Positions 28,147-37,293 of a stretch of DNA of 64,000 bases are shown here, piece by piece. The notes beneath the pieces are model-generated. The model was not told the DNA's origin and searched no databases. It saw nothing but the letters and a program-made list of their open reading frames with translations. Origin of the DNA: an uncultured Muribaculaceae bacterium (lineage in GTDB: Bacteria > Bacteroidota > Bacteroidia > Bacteroidales > Muribaculaceae); NCBI GenBank assembly GCA_947625935.1, contig CANQQE010000002.1, positions 1 to 64,000 on the forward strand, in the 5' to 3' direction. Position 1 is the stretch's first letter, and each line of letters starts with the position of its first letter. Position numbers and translations under genes: made by a program.

Positions 28147-29217
28147 ATGAAGAAGCACAATTTTTATGCCGGTCCATCAATTCTTAGTGAATATACAATT
28201 AAGAATACAGCCGATGCAGTGTTGAATTTCGCCGATACCGGCCTTTCGTTGCTTGAAGTGTCCCACCGCAGCAAGGAATTTCAAGCTGTGATTGACGAGG
28301 CCGCTCTTTTAGTAAAGGAACTGCTCGCTGTTCCCCAGGGCTACGAAGTTATCTTCCTTGGCGGCGGTGCCAGCCTGCAATTCTGCATGATTCCTTTCAA
28401 CTTGCTCAAAACAAAAGCCGCATATCTCGATACCGGCACTTGGGCCAATAAAGCCATCAAAGAGGCGAAACTGTTTGGTGAGGTCGACGTTGTCGCTTCT
28501 TCAAAAGATGCCAACTACACTTTCATTCCAAAAGATTACACCGTGCCCGCCGATGCCGACTATTTCCACTACACCACCAACAACACCATCTACGGTACGG
28601 AAATACGCAAAGATCCCGAGGTAGCGGTTCCTCTGGTTGCCGATATGTCGAGCGATATTTTCTCACGCCCCATCGACATCAAAAAATATGATGCGATTTA
28701 CGCAGGCGCGCAAAAAAACCTCGCCCCGGCGGGTGTGACTATCGTCATCGTGAAAGAAGACGCTCTCGGTCATGTCGACCGCCCCATCCCCACAATGCTT
28801 GATTACCGCACCCATGTGTCAAAAGGCTCGATGTTCAACACTCCCCCTGTCCTTCCTATTTTTTCAGCCCTACAGACCCTGCGCTATTACAAGCAGATGG
28901 GCGGAATCGAGGAACTTGAGAAACGCGATATAGCCAAGGCAGCACGCCTTTACGAGGCAATCGACGAGAGCAAAATGTTTGTAGGCACAGTCACCAACCC
29001 TGAGGATCGCTCAATCATGAACGTATGTTTCGTGATGAAGCCCGAATATGCCGAGCTTGAAAAAGAGTTCATCGACTTCGCTTCTGCCCGCGGCATTGTC
29101 GGCATAAAGGGACACCGCTCTGTCGGCGGTTTCCGCGCTTCGCTCTACAATGCTATGCCCATGGAAAGCGTTGAAGTGCTCATTCAGGCAATGAAAGATT
29201 TTCAGAACCAACACTAA
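28147..29217 (+). CDS. serC: Phosphoserine aminotransferase
   Basis: PLP enzyme making 3-phosphoserine from 3-phosphohydroxypyruvate and glutamate; also used in the pyridoxine pathway. 356 residues from [11 protein letters not shown]; the longer frame upstream lacks family sequence. Active-site lysine in [18 protein letters not shown]; phosphate-binding [17 protein letters not shown] near the end. TAAATTTG (28103-28110) is a -7 element 37 nt before the start. serA follows after 30 bases, so serC-serA form an operon for the first two steps of serine synthesis. Confidence 0.96.
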   Translation: MKKHNFYAGPSILSEYTIKNTADAVLNFADTGLSLLEVSHRSKEFQAVIDEAALLVKELLAVPQGYEVIFLGGGASLQFCMIPFNLLKTKAAYLDTGTWANKAIKEAKLFGEVDVVASSKDANYTFIPKDYTVPADADYFHYTTNNTIYGTEIRKDPEVAVPLVADMSSDIFSRPIDIKKYDAIYAGAQKNLAPAGVTIVIVKEDALGHVDRPIPTMLDYRTHVSKGSMFNTPPVLPIFSALQTLRYYKQMGGIEELEKRDIAKAARLYEAIDESKMFVGTVTNPEDRSIMNVCFVMKPEYAELEKEFIDFASARGIVGIKGHRSVGGFRASLYNAMPMESVEVLIQAMKDFQNQH

Positions 29218-29247
29218 TCACTAATCAGATTTAATCCTGTTAAGATT

Positions 29248-30168
29248 ATGAAGGTACTTGTAGCGACCGAGAAACCGTTTGCAGCGGTAGCTGTCGACGG
29301 AATCCGTGAAATTATCGAGGATGCCGGATATGAATTTGAGCTCCTTGAGAAATACACATCCAAAGCCGAGTTGCTTGATGCCGCTGCTACAGCCGACGGC
29401 ATCATCATCAGAAGCGACATCATCGACAAAGAAGTACTCGATGCCGCTAAAAATCTGAAAATAGTTGTCCGTGCCGGTGCCGGATATGACAACGTCGATC
29501 TCGCCGAGGCCACAGCACATGGTGTATGTGTCGAGAACACTCCCGGCCAAAACTCCAACGCCGTTGCCGAACTCGTTTTCGGCATGGCAGTGATGGCTGC
29601 ACGCAATATGTACAACGGCACTTCAGGCACTGAACTTAAAGACAAGACCATAGGTATCCACGCATTCGGTCAGGTTGGACGCAACGTCGCCCGCATAGCC
29701 AAAGGCTTCGGCATGGAAGCCAGTGCGCTTGACCCCTATTGCCCCGATGAAGTGATGACCGATGCAGGCGTGAAACCCGTCCACTCTGTGGAGGAGTTGT
29801 ACCGCGACAACCGTTACGTCTCGCTCCATATACCCGCTACCGCTGAGACAAAGAAATCAGTGGGATATGACTTGATTACACTTATGCCCAAAAACGGCAT
29901 TCTCATCAACACCGCCCGTAAGGAGGTTATTGATGAAGATGGGCTGGCACGCGCGCTTGAAGCTCGCCCCGATATCAAATATGTCGCCGACATCAAGCCC
30001 GACACAGCCGACACGCTTAAAGAGCGTTTCGGTGAGCGCGTGTTCTTCACACCTAAGAAGATGGGCGCCCAGACCGCAGAGGCCAACATCAACGCAGGTC
30101 TTGCCGCAGCACGTCAGACCGTAGCGTTCCTTCGCGACGGAGTGAACAAATTCCAAGTCAATAAATAA
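29248..30168 (+). CDS. serA: D-3-phosphoglycerate dehydrogenase (short form)
   Basis: 306 residues of the D-2-hydroxyacid dehydrogenase family, oxidising 3-phosphoglycerate as the first step of serine synthesis. The NAD-binding region IGIHAFGQVGRNVARIAKGF, the catalytic Arg in VRAGAGYDNVDLAEA and a later INTARKEVIDEDGLARAL are visible. It lacks the C-terminal ACT/ASB regulatory domains of the long SerA forms, which is usual in this order and implies no serine-binding ACT control. The family GRGG NAD motif appears as HAFGQVGR. Ends before a terminator. Confidence 0.93.
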   Translation: MKVLVATEKPFAAVAVDGIREIIEDAGYEFELLEKYTSKAELLDAAATADGIIIRSDIIDKEVLDAAKNLKIVVRAGAGYDNVDLAEATAHGVCVENTPGQNSNAVAELVFGMAVMAARNMYNGTSGTELKDKTIGIHAFGQVGRNVARIAKGFGMEASALDPYCPDEVMTDAGVKPVHSVEELYRDNRYVSLHIPATAETKKSVGYDLITLMPKNGILINTARKEVIDEDGLARALEARPDIKYVADIKPDTADTLKERFGERVFFTPKKMGAQTAEANINAGLAAARQTVAFLRDGVNKFQVNK

Positions 30169-30202
30169 GCCACTTTAAGGACTGATTAATTAATATCGTG
30201 AT

Positions 30203-30237
30203 TAAGAAAGGGAGCCGGTCAGAGGCCCCCTTTCTTA
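30203..30237 (+). terminator. serC-serA terminator
   Basis: TAAGAAAGGG (30203-30212) pairs with CCCTTTCTTA (30228-30237), with extra GCC/GGC pairs inside the loop. The T-rich sequence TTATTATTACATT follows. It lies 35 bases after the serA stop. Confidence 0.75.
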
Positions 30238-30296
30238 TTATTACATTATTCATTCATGTATTCATGCGCCGCATTCAACGATAATGCCTTTACAGC

Positions 30297-31118
30297 TCAT
30301 TCCAGCCCAAGACGGCGACGAAGATTTCGGTTCGCTTTTCTACGTCTTTTATCAAAAAAGAATCCCCACTTGTAAAAATAGCGAAGCATATTGACTGCAT
30401 GGATACGCAGCATTCGCAGATTACCGCGCGACGCAGCCCGGTGGGCGTGCACAATTGTAGCTCCGGGGAAATAGACGGTGTCATACAGCTCATGCACGCG
30501 CCGTGTCATATCTATATCCTCGGGATACATAAAATATCTTTCGTCAAAAAGACCCGTCTCGTACAAAGCGCCAACCCTGAACAGCATGAAACAGCCATGA
30601 TGATAAGGCACATTCAACGGCTTCGTCAGATCGCAGTCCCTCATTTCATAATGGTCGCGCCATCGTTTCATAAAAGATTTCGGAACGAACCGATGCATCA
30701 GCAGATCAAGCGGTGAAGGAATACGATGACACACCGGCTGAAAACTTCCGTCAGGGAATATGGTATGGGGTATGAGCTGACCTGTCGATTTATTAGCCTC
30801 CATAAAATCAAGACACTTTTCAAGAGTGCCCGGAGAAAAATACACATCGGAATTTAACACAAGATGGTAGTCAACCCCATCGGCTAAAGAGCGGCGCAAC
30901 GACACATTGTGCCCTGAGCCGTAGCCCCTGTTTTCGTTAGCGGTATACTCGACCCGCAGAGGATAACACACGCGACAAAACTCCGACAGCCTCGACTCGT
31001 TCCCGTTGTCGATAATATCCACTTTGTCAACCGCCTCACACGCCAATACAGAATCAAGACAAGCGGCAAGCTCATCCTCGGCGGTATGATAAGTCACTAT
31101 GGAAACTCTCAGGGTCAT
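30297..31118 (-). CDS. Family 2 glycosyltransferase (rhamnosyltransferase-like)
   Basis: 273 residues with a GT-A fold and no membrane segment. VSIVTYHTAEDELAACLDSV opens the nucleotide-sugar domain, and YHLVLNSDVYFSPGTLEKCL holds the NSD form of the DxD metal motif. GLFDERYFMYPEDIDMTRRV contains the ED motif typical of WbbL-like rhamnosyl- and related transferases. The C-terminus is strongly basic (KRRRKANRNLRRRLGLE), suitable for membrane association. It stands alone next to housekeeping genes, 17 bases from the trmH-family gene that precedes it, with no polysaccharide cluster. Donor and acceptor sugars cannot be read from the sequence. Confidence 0.85.
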   Translation of the reverse strand: MTLRVSIVTYHTAEDELAACLDSVLACEAVDKVDIIDNGNESRLSEFCRVCYPLRVEYTANENRGYGSGHNVSLRRSLADGVDYHLVLNSDVYFSPGTLEKCLDFMEANKSTGQLIPHTIFPDGSFQPVCHRIPSPLDLLMHRFVPKSFMKRWRDHYEMRDCDLTKPLNVPYHHGCFMLFRVGALYETGLFDERYFMYPEDIDMTRRVHELYDTVYFPGATIVHAHRAASRGNLRMLRIHAVNMLRYFYKWGFFFDKRRRKANRNLRRRLGLE

Positions 31119-31135
31119 TACTTAAATAACGGTAG

Positions 31136-31918
31136 TCAGTTCCGTTTAGTATTCACGCTACGGCGACGAAATTCCGCTACAGTTATGGCAGTGGCCACCC
31201 CGACATTAAGCGATTCTACAGTCTGACGGCCATCGGGAAACGGAGGTATGAGTATTCGTCGGGTAACCGCCTCGGCGACTTCTGTGGATATTCCGTTCCC
31301 TTCATTTCCCATCACTATGATGCCATCAGTCGACAACTCCGATTCATACAGATTTTCTCCATTCAAAAAAGTTCCGTAGACCGGAAGCGAAACATTGCGT
31401 AAAAACTCGGCGAGATTTACATAGTGGACCCCAACCCTGGCTAAAGCACCCATAGTGGCTTGCACTACTTTAGGGTTGAATGCGTCAGCGGTGTCGCGGG
31501 AACAGATTATATCGGTGATTCCAAACCAGTCGGCGAGTCTGATTATCGTTCCAAGATTTCCTGGATCTTGCACACAGTCAAGAGCGAGATAAAGCCCCTC
31601 GTTCAATTCAGAGAGCCGCTCCGGCCTATGCGGCATATAAAAAACAGCCAAAACCGGCTGAGGTGATTTCTGCTGCGACAGACGCGCTATCTCCCCTTGC
31701 GCCACAATTATAAGATGCTCTACGTCGGCAACACGACAGCTCCATTCGCCATACCAGTCGGCGGTCGACACAAGATAGCGGCAACGCAAATGCCCCATAA
31801 TCTCAAGGACACAACGGGTGCCCTCAGCTACAAAGCACTGTTCGGCATGGCGTTTTTTAGCCGTGCCAAGTCCCGTAATCATCTTACGCAACGCGTTAGT
31901 CAGGTCAATATTTTCCAT
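31136..31918 (-). CDS. TrmH/SpoU-family RNA methyltransferase
   Basis: 260 residues from the ATG at 31916-31918 (MENIDLTNALRKMITGLGTA). It has the SpoU substrate-binding N-domain and all three knot motifs: CVQDPGNLGTIIRLADWFGI, IIVMGNEGNGIS, and IPPFPDGRQTVESLNVGVAT. It is probably a 2'-O-ribose methylase of rRNA or tRNA. It is intact, in contrast to the paralogue at 27166-27966, and could cover for it if targets overlap. It is followed by the GT2 gene and is divergent from the flavodoxin-like gene. Confidence 0.88.
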   Translation of the reverse strand: MENIDLTNALRKMITGLGTAKKRHAEQCFVAEGTRCVLEIMGHLRCRYLVSTADWYGEWSCRVADVEHLIIVAQGEIARLSQQKSPQPVLAVFYMPHRPERLSELNEGLYLALDCVQDPGNLGTIIRLADWFGITDIICSRDTADAFNPKVVQATMGALARVGVHYVNLAEFLRNVSLPVYGTFLNGENLYESELSTDGIIVMGNEGNGISTEVAEAVTRRILIPPFPDGRQTVESLNVGVATAITVAEFRRRSVNTKRN

Positions 31919-31959
31919 AGTTGGAGACAAAGTTACAAAATAATCGCTACCTTTGATAT

Positions 31960-32532
31960 ATGAAAACTCTGATAATAAACGGCTCACCGCGACACAATGG
32001 CAAAATCAAGCGGATGCTTGAAGAAATATCGTCCGAATTGGACAAGAGCGGCCATGAAGTCAAAACCATAGAAGTATCGAAATTGAACGTAGAGCCATGC
32101 AAAGGCTGCATGGCTTGTAGATCAACTAATTATTGCGTGTTACCGCCCGATGACGCTCAATCGGTTTTGCTTATGATTGATTGGTGCGACTCGCTTATTA
32201 TCGGCTCACCATGCTACTGGGGCAATATTCCGGGACAACTGAAATCGCTGTTTGATCGCATTGTTTACGGAATGATGGGGGAATCGCCACGCAACATCCC
32301 TATACCCCTGCATAAAGGCAAAAAGGCAGCTATTGTAGCCACTTGCACAACGCAATGGCCCTGGAACAGATTATTCCATCAGTCATCGGGAGTGGTCAGG
32401 TCTCTCAATGAGATTTTGAAGTGGAGCGGATTCAAGGTTGTCGCCTCTATACAACGAGGAGACACCAAGCGGTGTCCCCTCACTGATAAAGATTTGCGCA
32501 AAGCGCGTCGGCTTGCGCATAAATTCATCTGA
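31960..32532 (+). CDS. NADPH-dependent FMN reductase / flavodoxin-like protein
   Basis: 190 residues. The FMN phosphate loop is at the very start (LIINGSPRHNGKIKRMLEEI). The paired cysteines in VEPCKGCMACRSTNYCVLPP form the compact CxxCxxC set seen in iron-sulfur flavoproteins and related multimeric reductases. SPCYWGNIPGQLKSLFDRIV is the conserved isoalloxazine-contact stretch. It probably reduces quinones or small electron carriers; substrate unknown. TACCTTTG at 31948-31955 would serve as -7 element for an almost leaderless transcript. The stop is 2 bases from the stop of the convergent M48 gene. Confidence 0.85.
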   Translation: MKTLIINGSPRHNGKIKRMLEEISSELDKSGHEVKTIEVSKLNVEPCKGCMACRSTNYCVLPPDDAQSVLLMIDWCDSLIIGSPCYWGNIPGQLKSLFDRIVYGMMGESPRNIPIPLHKGKKAAIVATCTTQWPWNRLFHQSSGVVRSLNEILKWSGFKVVASIQRGDTKRCPLTDKDLRKARRLAHKFI

Positions 32533-32534
32533 TT

Positions 32535-33368
32535 TTATTTTTTGCTGTTGGTCTTTTTAGGCAGCGGAGTTGTCTCGGGCTTGGTAAATCCATCCTTCTT
32601 CGCGCGATCCGACATTTTCTTTATGCGGGCATCGACCTCAGGATGAGATGAGAACATTTTGTTGAAATATGACTCCTTGGCCGAACCACCGGCTTCCTCC
32701 TCCATCTGTTTCAGTTTCTCAAACGCCATTGCCATACCCCATGGATTTTTCCCATGTTTTTTAAGGAACTCGTAACCGTAATCATCGGCTTCACCCTCCT
32801 GTTTCTGAGAGTATTTTGCGTTCACGAGAGATTCTCCAAGTGTGCCGAGCTGCGATTCAGTCAAAGCCGCGGCGGTGTTGCCTGTTGATGCGATAGCGTC
32901 CTTTCCAGCCGAAGTCAGCAATGCAGTTTTAAACGCCTTCTTTGAATGATGCTTGGCAACGTGGCCGATTTCGTGGCCTATCACACCGAGAAGCTCGTCA
33001 TCGCTCATTATATCCATCAGCGATGAGAACACCCTCACGCTACCGTCAGCGCAAGCGAAAGCATTGACATCAATCACATAGTACACCTTGAAATTCAAAG
33101 GTATTCCCTCGACATCCGTAAGACCTGCTGTCAATTTTTTAAGACGCTTGGTGTATGGACTTTTATCATCACACACTGGATTGTTTTTATCCATCCAGTC
33201 AACCGACTCTTTGACATAAGCAGCCATCTGGGCATCGGTAAGGGTAGCAGCTTCGACACCTTTTTTGGCCGCGCTGATTGCTTTGCCAAGTTTAAACTGG
33301 GCCACAGCCGGGGTTGCCACAAGACTGCAAAGTGCGAGAACCGCTAGATTCCGTAAAATTTTCTTCAT
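32535..33368 (-). CDS. Periplasmic M48-family metallopeptidase
   Basis: 277 residues with signal peptide (MKKILRNLAVLALCSLVATPAVA). Zinc site HEIGH at residues 132-136 in ELLGVIGHEIGHVAKHH, with the third ligand likely Glu191 in KQEGEADDYGYEF. A one-domain Loip/YcaL-like peptidase probably involved in envelope protein quality control. The Lys-rich tail (TPLPKKTNSKK) is unusual but short. TAACTTTG on the minus strand (complement of 33403-33410) is a -7 element, placed back to back with the promoter of the subtilase gene. Confidence 0.9.
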   Translation of the reverse strand: MKKILRNLAVLALCSLVATPAVAQFKLGKAISAAKKGVEAATLTDAQMAAYVKESVDWMDKNNPVCDDKSPYTKRLKKLTAGLTDVEGIPLNFKVYYVIDVNAFACADGSVRVFSSLMDIMSDDELLGVIGHEIGHVAKHHSKKAFKTALLTSAGKDAIASTGNTAAALTESQLGTLGESLVNAKYSQKQEGEADDYGYEFLKKHGKNPWGMAMAFEKLKQMEEEAGGSAKESYFNKMFSSHPEVDARIKKMSDRAKKDGFTKPETTPLPKKTNSKK

Positions 33369-33430
33369 GTTAATAATTGTAATGTAAGTATAATCAATAC
33401 CGCAAAGTTACATATTAAATATTAATTAGG

Positions 33431-33462
33431 ATTGATAAAACCGTTAAATCCACATATCTTTG
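33431..33462 (+). promoter_or_regulatory. Promoter of the type IX subtilase gene
   Basis: ATTG (33431-33434), a 20-nt spacer, then TATCTTTG (33455-33462), matching the -33/-7 pattern with one mismatch in the -33 box. It lies 30 nt before the ATG. Confidence 0.6.
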
Positions 33463-33492
33463 TATTCAATACACCAACAACTACACACCACG

Positions 33493-35655
33493 ATGACACG
33501 CATCCACATCATAATTCTGTTCACATTGCTGCATTTGGCGACATCTGCGTCGGTAAAACTCGATCCCCCCGGCCGCCACCTTGTGGAGAGATACCGCTCG
33601 ACGCAGCCTTGCCGCTCTGCGTCAGAACGACAGATATACCTACCTTCGATTATAAAACTAAAAGACGGCGAGAGCGTAGGAAAGCTTGAGGCCGAGGGAA
33701 TAAAAATAATGAGACAGCGCGACAATCTACTGCTCGCATTCATCCCCACAGACCACATTGACCAGCTTCTGACATTCTCAGGTGTGGAACGCGTTTCCAT
33801 TGGTCAGCCTCTCCAACCCAATCTCGACATATCACGACCTTTTGGAAACGTCGATGATGTGATTAACCCATCCGAGCTGTGGCCTGACGCCTGGGACGGC
33901 AAAGGGGTTGTCACAGGTCTGTGCGACATCGGTTTTGACCCTTGGCATCCCAACTTCATTGACCGCCATGGAAATCCAAGAGTGAAACGTATCGTAGACT
34001 ACCGTGACACTCTCGCTACCGTCACCCGCCTGTACAACCCGGATGAGATAGCCGGATGGATAACTGATAACGACAACGAGTACCACGCCACCCACGTCGC
34101 CGGAATCATGGCCGGGGGCTATCGCGGCAACGGCTATAACGGCATAGCATCTGGAAGCGACATAGTGGCGGCGACAAGTATGTTGACCGACGCGTGCATT
34201 CTCGATGGCGCGGAAGAGATTATAGACTATGCGCGCTCAGTGGGCAAACCAGCGGTTATTAATATGTCAATCGGATCATACACCGGCCCCCATGACGGCA
34301 CAACACTTTTCAACCAATACCTGTCAAAACTTGGCAAGGAAGCCATAATTTGCATAGCGGCAGGCAATGAGGGAGCGAGACCCAATAATCTGCAACTTGA
34401 TTTCACATCAGACAAGAGCGAGTCATCGGTGTTCATTCGCGATTGTTATGGCGGTTGGGATGATGTCAATATCTTTGGAGCGGCCGACTTCTGGAGCGTT
34501 GACGACACCCCGTTCTCGATGCGTATATCTCTCTACGACATCAAAACTAAAAAGACAGTCTACACATCCCCTTGGTTCGGAGCTGACGGACAGTCGGAGT
34601 GGTCGATAAGCACTTCCGATGATTCTGACGGACAGTCGGAGCATGACCCCGCTTTCGATAATGCTTACGACGGATATTTCCGAGCTTCGGCGGAAATAGA
34701 TTCCGAAAACGGCAGATATACCATCTACACCTCATTCGATGTCACTAATCATGAGACTGTTGAAAGAGTCGGCCGTTACTCGTTAGTCATAACCGTCAAA
34801 GGCAGCCCCGGGACTCACGTCGATGGCTACGCCGACGGATACCGTTGCCGGTTCGGGACAAACGGGAGCACGTCGTTCGCTACGCCCAACTCACTTATGT
34901 CAATCAGCGACATCGCTTGTGGCGACAACATAATAGTTGTCGGAGCCTCATGCGCTCGCAATACCATACCCTTGATTGACGGCTCGACAAGAGAGTTCGG
35001 TTACACCGTTAATCAGGCTGCCGCCTTCACAGGCTATGGAACTCTACCCGACGGGAGAACCCTGCCTCACATCGCCGCCCCGGGTTGCTGCGTAATATCA
35101 TCTTATTCCACCCCATACCTTGAGAAAAATCCGTCACAGATAAAAAGCATGACGGCTAAAGCCACTGTCAATGGCCGGGACGTATATTGGGGCTTTGAGG
35201 GAGGAACCTCGATGGCAACCCCATATGTCGCCGGAATTATCGCATTGTGGCTACAAGCCGACCCTTCATTGACAGCCGGTGACGCTCTCGACATTGCCGC
35301 ATCGACCGCCATGACCGGCTATACCGACATAAAAGACCTGCGGTGGGGAGCCGGTCAGATTGACGCCCTTGCGGGAATCAAAAAGGTATTGTCACTTTCC
35401 GGGGTAAATGATGTCAAGACCGATTCTTCATCGCCCATAGTCACTTACCGTGACGGCCTGATAAATGTGGTCTGTCCAGGCGTTGATAATATCGGGGTGG
35501 AAATATTCACTGTCGAGGGACGCTATGCCGCATCAGCCCATGGTTCCGGCGACACCCTCTCCGTCGATGCCTCAACGCTTGCCAAGGGGGTGTATATTTG
35601 CCGCGTCAACGCCGGGCAAAGAGCCGTTCACTCCGACAAAATCATCATCAGATGA
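33493..35655 (+). CDS. Subtilisin-like (S8) serine peptidase with type IX sorting domain
   Basis: 720 residues from MTRIHIIILFTLLHLATSAS, a signal peptide; the in-frame upstream Met lies inside the promoter. The catalytic triad is Asp145 (TGLCDIGFDPWHP), His198 (EYHATHVAGIMAGG) and Ser573 (GGTSMATPYVAG), with the oxyanion Asn in AAGNEG. A beta-rich insert separates His and Ser. The last ~80 residues form a type A sorting domain (IGVEIFTVEGRYAASAHGSG, ASTLAKGVYICRVNAGQ), so SprA-dependent secretion is expected. The final 84 bases are also coding for the convergent AI-2E-family gene. Confidence 0.92.
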   Translation: MTRIHIIILFTLLHLATSASVKLDPPGRHLVERYRSTQPCRSASERQIYLPSIIKLKDGESVGKLEAEGIKIMRQRDNLLLAFIPTDHIDQLLTFSGVERVSIGQPLQPNLDISRPFGNVDDVINPSELWPDAWDGKGVVTGLCDIGFDPWHPNFIDRHGNPRVKRIVDYRDTLATVTRLYNPDEIAGWITDNDNEYHATHVAGIMAGGYRGNGYNGIASGSDIVAATSMLTDACILDGAEEIIDYARSVGKPAVINMSIGSYTGPHDGTTLFNQYLSKLGKEAIICIAAGNEGARPNNLQLDFTSDKSESSVFIRDCYGGWDDVNIFGAADFWSVDDTPFSMRISLYDIKTKKTVYTSPWFGADGQSEWSISTSDDSDGQSEHDPAFDNAYDGYFRASAEIDSENGRYTIYTSFDVTNHETVERVGRYSLVITVKGSPGTHVDGYADGYRCRFGTNGSTSFATPNSLMSISDIACGDNIIVVGASCARNTIPLIDGSTREFGYTVNQAAAFTGYGTLPDGRTLPHIAAPGCCVISSYSTPYLEKNPSQIKSMTAKATVNGRDVYWGFEGGTSMATPYVAGIIALWLQADPSLTAGDALDIAASTAMTGYTDIKDLRWGAGQIDALAGIKKVLSLSGVNDVKTDSSSPIVTYRDGLINVVCPGVDNIGVEIFTVEGRYAASAHGSGDTLSVDASTLAKGVYICRVNAGQRAVHSDKIIIR

Positions 35656-36717
35656 CCCGCGTTTGATTATATACTCCTCATAGTATGCCAGACAAAGCGT
35701 GGTGAGCGGAAGGGCGATAATCATCCCTATCAATCCCAATAGTGTTCCCCAAACAGAGAGTGACAGAAGTATTATCGCTGGGTTAAGCCCCATAGCCTTA
35801 CCCATAATCTTGGGTGTCAGCACATAGTCACATATGGATTGGCTGACGACATAGACGAGTATACATTCGCCAAACAGTGTCCAAAAACTTGAATCGCCAC
35901 CCATAGATGTAATCATGCAGATAAGTATTACCGGAATCAAAGTGACATATTGGAAATATGGGATCATATAAAGCACCCCGACAACGATGCCAAGTACCAT
36001 CGCCATCGGTATGCCTACGATTGAGAAACCTATACAGTAAAACACCGCAGCACAGGCCGCGATTAAAGCCTGACCGCGAAAATATCGGTTCATGCTGTTC
36101 TTGATGTCATTTCCCACCTTATATGCCAGACGGCGGTATTTCGGGGGCACCAATAATTTGAACCCGACCATCAGCCTTTCATAGTCGAGAAGAATGAAAA
36201 TGACATATATGAAGGTAAGAAGCCATTCCAACGCATGAAACAGAAATCCGAGTGACCCTGAGATAAACGAAGACCCTTTGCTTATAAGCGTTTCTATATG
36301 CTGACCTTCAAACAGTTGTGAAATCTGTTCAGAATTTATGTTCTTATTTATGAAGTCATGGACAGCCTCAGGCACAAACGGCAGATTATGACTGTTGGCT
36401 GAATACTTGTCAAGCAACTCACCCATCTGATGAACTTCATCAATAATCGAGGGGATGAAAAAATAGCATAAAATACCGATGAACATCGTAGTCTCGAAAA
36501 GAGTGACGAAAATCGCCACCACACGACCTTTCAGGTGCAGCAACCGACGGTTGAACTGCACGAACGGTTCGAGAAAATATGAGATAAGGCAAGCCAGACA
36601 GAAGGGCAACAGCACATCTTTCAATACATTTATCAACCATACAATCCCTGCTATGATTGCAAGCGTGATAACCAACCGCACTACGCGGTCAAACGTGTAT
36701 GGACGCGAACTCGACAT
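35572..36717 (-). CDS. AI-2E-family transporter (PerM-like permease)
   Basis: 381 residues with about eight membrane helices in the AI-2E exporter pattern: paired helices at the N-terminus, a soluble loop near residues 100-150, and the conserved cluster PYFQYVTLIPVILICMI with YVLTPKIMGKAMGLNPAIIL. Family members export autoinducer-2 or act as Na+/H+ antiporters; which applies here is unknown. The C-terminal tail from about residue 352 (KRGSSDDDFVGVNGSLPGVD onward) is hydrophilic and is encoded opposite the subtilase sorting domain, an 84-bp convergent coding overlap. Confidence 0.88.
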   Translation of the reverse strand: MSSSRPYTFDRVVRLVITLAIIAGIVWLINVLKDVLLPFCLACLISYFLEPFVQFNRRLLHLKGRVVAIFVTLFETTMFIGILCYFFIPSIIDEVHQMGELLDKYSANSHNLPFVPEAVHDFINKNINSEQISQLFEGQHIETLISKGSSFISGSLGFLFHALEWLLTFIYVIFILLDYERLMVGFKLLVPPKYRRLAYKVGNDIKNSMNRYFRGQALIAACAAVFYCIGFSIVGIPMAMVLGIVVGVLYMIPYFQYVTLIPVILICMITSMGGDSSFWTLFGECILVYVVSQSICDYVLTPKIMGKAMGLNPAIILLSLSVWGTLLGLIGMIIALPLTTLCLAYYEEYIIKRGSSDDDFVGVNGSLPGVDAANIHPLGKR

Positions 36718-36832
36718 AACTCTCCATTATAAATAGTTCCAGAAGTCCGCACCATCGGGCGCGGGCCTTTGATACTATAACGCGCCCGCCCACCAAATTG
36801 TTTGACAAGCGAAAAAATAGCGACCGCAACTG

Positions 36833-37204
36833 TTAACGGGCAGCGATATGACCGACGTGGACCATCAGCAGCCCCACTAAAAAGCTCAACGACGCATACA
36901 ATGCCACCGCAAGAAACCTACCCTCGCTAATTGCGGAATAATTCTCATGAACAAATGTGGAGAACGTCGTGAAACCACCGCAAAATCCAACAGTGAGAAA
37001 CAAACGCCAATGCTCTGTCAAAACATTATAACGGTCAAAAAGCCCGTAAAGCACACCGATAAGAAAACATCCCAACACATTGGCGACAAAAGTACCCCAA
37101 AACGTCGGCGACCCGGCTACCGCTGCCACTAATCGCGAAAGGGCATAGCGTGCGACACCTCCAATCGCACTACCCAATCCTATTAACGCCAATACTTTAA
37201 GCAT
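36833..37204 (-). CDS. crcB: Fluoride exporter CrcB/Fluc
   Basis: 123 residues, four membrane helices, the normal size for a dual-topology Fluc channel. Signatures GSAIGGVARYALSRLV at the start, GTFVANVLGCFLIGVLYG (the conserved Asn) and TVGFCGGFTTFSTFVHE (the central Phe box) are all present. TATCTTTG on the minus strand (complement of 37226-37233) is a -7 element. I looked for a fluoride riboswitch in the short leader and found none. Confidence 0.95.
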   Translation of the reverse strand: MLKVLALIGLGSAIGGVARYALSRLVAAVAGSPTFWGTFVANVLGCFLIGVLYGLFDRYNVLTEHWRLFLTVGFCGGFTTFSTFVHENYSAISEGRFLAVALYASLSFLVGLLMVHVGHIAAR

Positions 37205-37293
37205 ATCAATCCATTATTCAGACGGCAAAGATACTCAAAAATCATGTTTTTTATGTACCTTTGCTTTCCAAACGGTAAAATCGATATTTCAAG

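Noticed and set aside
37205-37293. Fluoride riboswitch upstream of crcB
   Set aside because: The leader is under 90 bases and shows none of the conserved crcB-motif helices or pseudoknot sequences.
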